Assembly (NCBI GenBank): GCA_016794625.1
Contig: JAEUGY010000027.1
Coordinates: 1 to 64,000, forward strand
DNA length: 64,000 bases
Direction: 5' to 3'
DNA from: Opitutaceae bacterium
GTDB taxonomy: Bacteria; Verrucomicrobiota; Verrucomicrobiia; Opitutales; Opitutaceae
The notes under the pieces were generated by a model, which ran no database searches, had not been told where the DNA came from, and saw nothing but the letters and a program-made list of their open reading frames with translations. Positions 59,008 to 64,000 of this stretch are shown here, piece by piece. Every line of letters starts with the position of its first letter. Within the stretch, counting starts at the first letter, position 1. The translations under genes and the position numbers were made by a program.

Positions 59008-62004
59008 TCAGATCATCATCCCGCTCGTCAGGATGCGGGAACTGAGCTTCGTTTCGGCCTGCGGGGTCTTGTCGGGATCCCCACCCCAGGTGACACCGAG
59101 TGCGCGCTCCAGCGACTCGACCTTGTTCTTGAACGTATCCCGTTGTTCGTCGGAAAGGTCCTGCGTTGAAAAGACCTGGCGCAACTGTTCGTCCTGCCCG
59201 ACGAGAACCAGAAACCGCTCCACCACCTGGCGCACCTCCGCCTGCAGTTGGCGCGATTGCTGGACCTGAGCGGTATAAGTGGCGCGGTAGGTTTCCAGCC
59301 GGCGTCCGTACTCGTGCGAAAAACCGCGGGTTGAACCAAAGGTGGGATCGGGACCGGTGAGAGGATCGGGACCGGTCGCGGCAAACCGGCTGCCCGGCAA
59401 TATGGGACGTCCGTCCGGAGTGCGCACCGGCGGCGGCGAAGTCTCGGCGCCTTCCTCCATCGGGCGCTCGTTCGGCCACAGTTGGGGAGGCACGATCTCG
59501 ATCTTCGGCGGCGAAGGGGGGCGCGGAGGGACCGTTTCGTCGCCACCCGGCTGCCCGGACCTGTTGGTCGGAGCGGGCCGCGGCGGAACCTCCCGCGGTC
59601 CGCCGTCATTCGGATCCGTAATCGCAACCGGCTCCGCGCCGACCGGACTGGACTGGGAAACGAACGACGGTTCCCTCGGGGTCGACTCCGGCGTTTCCTG
59701 CGACGGTATCGGAGGCACGGGCTGGGAAATCGGAGACGGCGGCGTCGGTTCGACCGGGTCTCGGTCGGTTTCTAGTACCGTTGTTTCAGATACGGACTGA
59801 GGCGGCGCAACCGGACGATTCAGGGAGCCAGTGGGCAAGTTCGTGGACGATTCATCGCTCTCCGGCGCTCGTGCGTACTCCGGATTGCGAGTCTCGAAAA
59901 CCGTGTCACGGCCGCGGAATGGGGTCGACGCGGGCACATCCAGTCCGCTCGCTCCGGGCGGACCCGACAGCGGACGCGGAACGGCGCGGTTGGTGTCGCC
60001 TCTCGGTCCGGGTGGAGCATCGGACGGAACCGACGAGTCCACGCCCAGGGGCGGCACCACGGGCTCGCCCTCCGCGGAAGGCGACAACGGCAGGGGTTCT
60101 GCTCCCAGACCCTCCCCAGGCGGAGGCGTTACGCTGGCGGGCCCGGTGGCAGTCCCTGTGGTACCCGGGGCCACCGGCAAGGGTTCCAGAAACCGCAGGT
60201 TGGCCGGACCACCGGAGAACCCAGAGAGCAGTCGTTCTGCCCGGCGCAACGATTGCGCCAGCGCGAGGGAACTCGAGTCCGGAGGGGGAACCGGAGCCGG
60301 AGCAGGCGGAGGCGCGACCAAACCCGGGGCGGGTGGTGACTGAATCGGGGCGGACGGTCCGCGCTCCGTTGGCGCACCGGGGGCGGGCTCACCCCGGGAC
60401 GTCGGGGGACTGACCGGTTCTGGCGCACCGAGCTGCTCAAGCACGCTGAGGGCCGCGAGCACAGGATTCGCTCCTTCTTTCCGCGACGCCCCCTCGCTGC
60501 GCAGGGCCGCCAGCGCGGCGGAGAGATCGTTCTGGATGACCAGCAGCCGGTCCCGCTCTTCCGCCGTCAGCTGGCGGCGGTTGGCCTGCCGTTTGTCCGC
60601 TTCGTCGAGGATTTTCTCGATGAACTGATTCAGCTTCAGCAGGGACTGCAGTGCCGCCGCGGTATTGGAGATCGCCGCGTCAAACTGCAGTTGCACGCCT
60701 CCCACCGCCGAATTGAGGGCCTCGACCAGCTCGCGCAGCTCCTCGTTGCTGTAGGCACCGTCGCCGTCCAGATCAAAGGAGGCGGGATCCAAGCCGTAGG
60801 CCGTCAGGAAGGAGACCAGTTCGGGCGGCAGATTCGACTTCGTGACATCCACCGGGACTTCATTGGTCAGGGGGGTGGTCGCCACCACCTCGCGGGAGCC
60901 GGCGGTGTCACCCAAGACCGAACCCGCCAGGGTCCAGGAACGCGCGTCCGCCCCCATCACAAACACGTATCCATCGTTTCGATTCTTATCGGCGGCGAGC
61001 CCGCCGCTGGCGTGCTGCTGCACGGAAGGCGTCGTGCCCGGTTGCAGGGAGTCGATGGTGATGCGCTGCTGTCCGCGGGTGAGCAGCACGGATGCGGGTG
61101 AGCCCGGAGCGACCGAAACCTTGGTGCCGTCGGGCAGGAGAAACGTGCTGTCGGTGGTGAACTGCCAGCCGTCTCCGCCGGGAGGAAGCGTATCGACCTT
61201 GCCGTCGCTGGTGATCAGCACGCCCTGGCCGGACGCATCGGTGAGGGCGAAGGCTCCGCTCGAACCATAGACGGTCACGTACGTGGTCGGCGGGGTCGCG
61301 CTGGTCAGCTCGAAGGTCGTGGCGACCTCGCCCGCCGGGCGAGTCAGGGTGCTGCCTTGAAGGTCATTCGCGGCATCGATGATCGAAGTGGCGGAGGCGA
61401 TCACGGCCTGCGTGGCGGCGATCTCGTCCACCGGGAGCGGATTCATCCCCTGCAGCGCGTTCAGATGCGCCGTGGCGTTGCTGAGCGTCGTCGTCGCCTG
61501 CGCCCGCGCGCTCTCGAGACTGGCGAGACCAGCGGCGTCATCTCCGGTCTCGAGCTGGGAAAGTGCCGTGAGCAAGAGATCCCCCGCGTCCCGGGCTTGG
61601 GTGGCCAGCGTGCGTTCCGTCGACGGGTCGGCGGAGGCCGCGGCGGTGGAGGCCGCGGAATCCCGGGCCTGGGTCGCTTGGTTGCGAGCATTGGCCAGGA
61701 GCTGGGCGAATGCGGCGTTAAGCTGGGCGCGGATGGCCTCGGTCGTTTGCTGACTGGCGGGGGCCCAGGGCGGCTGGACCAGTTTCAACGCGGCCGTCTC
61801 CTGCGTTGCGACGGCGTCGGCTGCGGCGTCGAGCAGTTTGGCGAAATCCTCCGGGGCCGTCCGGATGGCGGAAAGCAGACCGGTGACCGCCGAGTGGGCG
61901 CTGCTGAGGGTGAGCTCGCGCTGGTTGTTGACCAGAATGGAGAACGAAAGCGCGCCGTCGGAGGCGGCGGTGCGAGTGCTCTCGTTAATCGATAATCCGA
62001 CCAT
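59008..62004 (-). CDS. Large T3SS-associated protein with EF-hand and DUF1521-like segment
   Basis: A 998-residue protein with no signal peptide. Residues about 45-215 are helical and Ala-rich. About 228-365 is beta-rich and recalls DUF1521, the metal-triggered self-cleaving domain of rhizobial effector NopE1 (DSTFLLPDGTKVSVAPGSPA, TRGQQRITIDSLQPG, NDGYVFVMGADARSW). The GDPH cleavage motif of that family is not seen. A canonical EF-hand loop follows at 411-422 (D411, D413, D415, S419, E422). About 515-885 is Pro-rich linker, and 905-965 is helical. It is preceded by a CTCACC/GGTGAG palindrome 60 nt upstream. It may be a secreted, calcium-responsive component or effector. Confidence 0.6.
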   Translation of the reverse strand: MVGLSINESTRTAASDGALSFSILVNNQRELTLSSAHSAVTGLLSAIRTAPEDFAKLLDAAADAVATQETAALKLVQPPWAPASQQTTEAIRAQLNAAFAQLLANARNQATQARDSAASTAAASADPSTERTLATQARDAGDLLLTALSQLETGDDAAGLASLESARAQATTTLSNATAHLNALQGMNPLPVDEIAATQAVIASATSIIDAANDLQGSTLTRPAGEVATTFELTSATPPTTYVTVYGSSGAFALTDASGQGVLITSDGKVDTLPPGGDGWQFTTDSTFLLPDGTKVSVAPGSPASVLLTRGQQRITIDSLQPGTTPSVQQHASGGLAADKNRNDGYVFVMGADARSWTLAGSVLGDTAGSREVVATTPLTNEVPVDVTKSNLPPELVSFLTAYGLDPASFDLDGDGAYSNEELRELVEALNSAVGGVQLQFDAAISNTAAALQSLLKLNQFIEKILDEADKRQANRRQLTAEERDRLLVIQNDLSAALAALRSEGASRKEGANPVLAALSVLEQLGAPEPVSPPTSRGEPAPGAPTERGPSAPIQSPPAPGLVAPPPAPAPVPPPDSSSLALAQSLRRAERLLSGFSGGPANLRFLEPLPVAPGTTGTATGPASVTPPPGEGLGAEPLPLSPSAEGEPVVPPLGVDSSVPSDAPPGPRGDTNRAVPRPLSGPPGASGLDVPASTPFRGRDTVFETRNPEYARAPESDESSTNLPTGSLNRPVAPPQSVSETTVLETDRDPVEPTPPSPISQPVPPIPSQETPESTPREPSFVSQSSPVGAEPVAITDPNDGGPREVPPRPAPTNRSGQPGGDETVPPRPPSPPKIEIVPPQLWPNERPMEEGAETSPPPVRTPDGRPILPGSRFAATGPDPLTGPDPTFGSTRGFSHEYGRRLETYRATYTAQVQQSRQLQAEVRQVVERFLVLVGQDEQLRQVFSTQDLSDEQRDTFKNKVESLERALGVTWGGDPDKTPQAETKLSSRILTSGMMI

Positions 62005-62064
62005 GTTCGTCGGGTAACAGGCTGGCGGGGGGCGTCAAATGGGAGCGGGAAAAAGCGTGCCGTT

Positions 62065-62082
62065 CTCACCGTTTCAGGTGAG
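62065..62082. promoter_or_regulatory. T3SS-locus palindrome 1 (CTCACC-N6-GGTGAG)
   Basis: CTCACC-GTTTCA-GGTGAG, perfect 6-bp arms. Its edge is 60 nt upstream of the start of the 998-residue protein. It overlaps the stop codon of the LcrR-like gene, so it marks an internal promoter or operator. Confidence 0.7.
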
Positions 62083-62598
62083 GACCGGGGTGTTCTCGGA
62101 TACAGCGTGGGGGGTTGCGCTCCGGCCCGCCCGGGTGCGCACCCGGCGTTTCTCCGCGGTCCACGAGAAGGTCGAGAGATCGCCGCCGTACCACTCGACT
62201 CCGTTCTCGACGCCGGTGCTCACCGCCGTGAGGTAGCGCTGGTAAAACGCGAGAAGGCGCTCCCGCGTGAGCGCATCGTCGGGGCGGCCCTTGATCGGTT
62301 CGACATGGCCGCGGATCCAGGTGACCCCGGCGTCGCTGGTCTGGATCAACCGCAGCAGCCGGACCATGTCACCGAGCGGGCTGTGCAGCCCTTCGCGCTG
62401 GGCGGCGCGTTCGATGAGCACCACATACAGGACCTCCGGCGACTCCGGAGGCACCCGATACACAAACCGCGTCCGACCGACACACAGCTGCCAGCCGAGG
62501 ACCGGACCGCCCCACGCGCCCGCCGGTTGATACGGTCGCACGCGCATTTCGGGCCGCTCCCGTTCCAGCCAGAGAGTAAACGCATCGCGATGCACCAT
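62074..62598 (-). CDS. LcrR-like T3SS protein
   Basis: A 174-residue protein. GPVLGWQLCVGRTRFVYRVP, VTWIRGHVEPIKG and LLAFYQRYLTAVST resemble the pattern of LcrR/PcrR proteins (usually about 140 residues), which lie upstream of lcrG-lcrV-lcrH in Yersinia and Pseudomonas. The place in the cluster agrees. Their role is loosely regulatory or chaperone-like. The last 25 residues are basic and extend beyond the usual length. It starts at ATG 62598, 24 nt after the upstream chaperone gene. Confidence 0.5.
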   Translation of the reverse strand: MVHRDAFTLWLERERPEMRVRPYQPAGAWGGPVLGWQLCVGRTRFVYRVPPESPEVLYVVLIERAAQREGLHSPLGDMVRLLRLIQTSDAGVTWIRGHVEPIKGRPDDALTRERLLAFYQRYLTAVSTGVENGVEWYGGDLSTFSWTAEKRRVRTRAGRSATPHAVSENTPVLT

Positions 62599-62622
62599 GG
62601 TCGGTCGGCGTCGCGCTCCTGG

Positions 62623-63087
62623 TTACACGCTGATCATGCCAGGCGGCGGGCCCGATTCGGGCTGGGCCGGCGGCGCGACACCAATCAGGCGATCATCCGA
62701 ATCGAGCGGTTCTTCGACCAGCGCGACGTCAAACTGCTGCACCCGTGCGAGGAAGGTGTGCAGCTCGCGCTTCAGGAGATCGAGGGTGAGCGACTCCGCG
62801 CACAGGGTCAGGCGATAGTAGATCGTTTCGCCAGCATCGTCGGTCGAAAAGGCCCCGGCCCCGACGATGTCCGTCCGCCGATTCCAGCGTAGAAGGTGCA
62901 GGGAAAGCACGGGATGCGCCCCCGGCAGCACACAGTCGACCCCGCAGGAAAGAGTGAGGTACCCGGGCATGCTTTCGGAAAACGCGACGCGATGCGTGCC
63001 ATCGAACAAAAACGTGGTCGGAAGTTCGACCCCGTCAGCCAAACCCCGGTCATGCAGCAGGGAGGTGAGAAGTGCAGTGGGGGACAT
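62623..63087 (-). CDS. CesT-like type III secretion chaperone
   Basis: A 154-residue acidic alpha/beta protein: helix LTSLLHDRGLADGVELPTTF, strands VLSLHLLRWNRRTDIVGAGAF and TIYYRLTLCAESLTLDLLKR, then a C-terminal helix. This fits the CesT/SycE chaperone fold. First gene of the minus-strand T3SS run; start ATG 63087. It has a CTCACC/GGTGAG palindrome 66 nt upstream. Its client may be the 998-residue protein or the divergent gene product at 63304. Confidence 0.65.
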   Translation of the reverse strand: MSPTALLTSLLHDRGLADGVELPTTFLFDGTHRVAFSESMPGYLTLSCGVDCVLPGAHPVLSLHLLRWNRRTDIVGAGAFSTDDAGETIYYRLTLCAESLTLDLLKRELHTFLARVQQFDVALVEEPLDSDDRLIGVAPPAQPESGPPPGMISV

Positions 63088-63153
63088 AGGGAGGCGGGTA
63101 GGCCTACGTCCATCGGATCACGCCCCGTTTGCGGCCACCCTATTCCCGGTCGT

Positions 63154-63171
63154 CTCACCAAAATGGGTGAG
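63154..63171. promoter_or_regulatory. T3SS-locus palindrome 2 (CTCACC-N6-GGTGAG)
   Basis: CTCACC-AAAATG-GGTGAG, perfect arms. Its edge is 66 nt upstream of the CesT-like chaperone start. In that direction a TAGGGT-like -10 candidate begins 11 nt beyond the repeat. Confidence 0.7.
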
Positions 63172-63230
63172 CGCCGGCCGGGCGGTCAGTCCCGACCTAA
63201 CGGATCCCGTGGGCGCGGCGGGACTTTTCC

Positions 63231-63248
63231 ATCACCAACTTGGGTGAG
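63231..63248. promoter_or_regulatory. T3SS-locus palindrome 3 (ATCACC-N6-GGTGAG)
   Basis: ATCACC-AACTTG-GGTGAG, one mismatch in the left arm. Its edge is 55 nt upstream of ATG 63304. A TATGCC-like -10 candidate begins 9 nt beyond. It is separated by 59 nt from palindrome 2, which serves the divergent gene. Confidence 0.7.
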
Positions 63249-63303
63249 CCCCCCGTCTATGCCTTTGCGAGCGGCGCCCGGGCGCCGGCATTCTTCTGCC
63301 AAC

Positions 63304-64000
63304 ATGTCCTACCCAAATGTCTCCTTTTCACCCTCCACCCCCGGCACCCACCCGATCCTCGGGGCCCAGGAAGGTGAGAAAGCGCAGGAAACCGCGTCAA
63401 CCCAGACAGAAACGTCTGCGCCCGTCTCCACCAAACCCCAGACACTCGACAACCGAACCCTGCTCGTCATGGGGCGGGCGCTGGCGTCCAAGGACGAAAT
63501 CGTCGACTTCGGCAAATCCTTCAAACCGTCCCTCTTCGCGCGGGTGAAAGAGTTCCTCGGATTCGAAAGCGCCACGGCCAAGGTCCTGCGCGCGGCCAAT
63601 CGAGTGGACGACCAGCTGAAAAATCTCGAGCGCGCCGCTGTGGATAAATTGGACCCGTCCTACGCCCGGAGCGCGGACGACAACTCCCAGCTCGTCCGGA
63701 ACGTCGTCGACGAAGCCAAAACGCTCGCCTCCGCGCTCAACCAGTGGCTGCAGAAGCACGACCAACCCGGCGCCAAATCGGAGGTGCGCGCGCAGGCGAG
63801 CGACTTCCGGGAGCAACTGAAGTCGGTGACAAAAATGATCAACGACATCGCGGACGGTAAGTCCGAGTCCGAAATCAAGGATTCCCTGTTCGGCAATGCG
63901 CTGCCCAAGGACTTTCCACTGGGCGAGGTCCCCCGGCTGAAGGAACTGATGATCTCCCACGCGATCGGCCAGGCGGTCCACGGGGCCAAATCGCCCGAGA
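63304..64000 (+). CDS. Putative T3SS effector or secreted protein, partial (runs off right edge)
   Basis: An open reading frame of at least 232 residues with no stop before the window end. It starts at ATG 63304 (MSYPNVSFSPSTPGTHPILG), a Ser/Thr/Pro-rich polar N-terminus like many type III signals; the kinase also starts MSYD. Residues about 55-90 hold an amphipathic helix pair (SLFARVKEFLGFESATAKVL), followed by long helices (SQLVRNVVDEAKTLASALNQ; EQLKSVTKMINDIADGKSES). It is divergent from the T3SS run and carries the shared palindrome 55 nt upstream, so it is probably in the same regulon. No catalytic motif is visible in the part shown. Confidence 0.65.
   Translation, partial: MSYPNVSFSPSTPGTHPILGAQEGEKAQETASTQTETSAPVSTKPQTLDNRTLLVMGRALASKDEIVDFGKSFKPSLFARVKEFLGFESATAKVLRAANRVDDQLKNLERAAVDKLDPSYARSADDNSQLVRNVVDEAKTLASALNQWLQKHDQPGAKSEVRAQASDFREQLKSVTKMINDIADGKSESEIKDSLFGNALPKDFPLGEVPRLKELMISHAIGQAVHGAKSPE

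Noticed and set aside
63088..63303. A small gene between the divergent T3SS starts
   Set aside because: No frame of useful length; the space is explained by two palindromes and promoters.

Overview
The window looks like chromosomal DNA of a high-GC member of the Verrucomicrobiota, most likely Opitutaceae-like. This is inferred from several things: the style of the TonB-dependent receptor, a DUF1592/DUF1552 secreted gene pair, a large Ig-domain secreted protein, Shine-Dalgarno-poor starts with many ATGA/GTGA stop-start overlaps, and intergenic spaces packed with short palindromic repeats and 7-bp 'TTCAGCG' repeats. No rRNA, tRNA, CRISPR array, integrase or transposase was recognised.

Layout. 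1-3.3 kb: a repeat-rich left end, then a siderophore-type TonB receptor with a candidate Fur box. 3.4-5.5 kb: xseA and a TVP38/TMEM64 membrane protein. 5.7-21.3 kb: a cell-surface polysaccharide locus. An O-antigen ligase-like protein and a polyprenyl glycosylphosphotransferase are on the plus strand. They face a tightly overlapping minus-strand run of Wzm/Wzt ABC exporter, STELLO-like and CgeB-like glycosyltransferases, a methyltransferase, an HprK-like P-loop protein and four more glycosyltransferases. A second methyltransferase is divergent. 21.6-27.4 kb: a beta-lactamase-fold/NamZ fusion (peptidoglycan recycling), an ECF sigma factor with a membrane partner, a periplasmic sugar-isomerase-like protein and a site-2 protease. 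28.2-31.8 kb: a large secreted Ig-domain protein and a DUF1573 protein. 32.1-38.3 kb: a four-gene deoxy-sugar catabolism cluster (Zn-dehydrogenase, L-galactose/L-fucose-type aldo-keto reductase, FucU/RbsD mutarotase, TIM-barrel isomerase), then a cytochrome c/sugar-dehydrogenase fusion and a ThuA protein. 38.4-47.1 kb: a YhaO/YhaN (SbcD/SbcC-like) pair, an epsilon-type exonuclease with a DUF294 protein, a DUF1294 protein and a CNNM/CorC transporter. 47.3-51.2 kb: the DUF1592 and DUF1552 secreted pair.

51.5-64.0 kb is the most interesting part: the translocon and effector section of a type III secretion system. Reading the minus strand, the order is CesT-like chaperone, LcrR-like protein, a 998-residue protein with an EF-hand, a small helical protein (LcrG position), a tip-like protein (LcrV position), LcrH/SycD chaperone, YopB-like and YopD-like translocators, a second CesT-like chaperone, and a 718-residue protein kinase that is very probably an injected effector. 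This follows the Yersinia order lcrR-lcrG-lcrV-lcrH-yopB-yopD with an insertion. A divergent gene at 63304 runs off the right edge.

Three copies of an 18-bp inverted repeat, CTCACC-N6-GGTGAG (two perfect, one with a single mismatch), each lie 55-66 nt upstream of a start codon in this locus. They look like the operator of a T3SS regulon. The basal body, export ATPase and needle genes are not in the window and may lie beyond its right edge.
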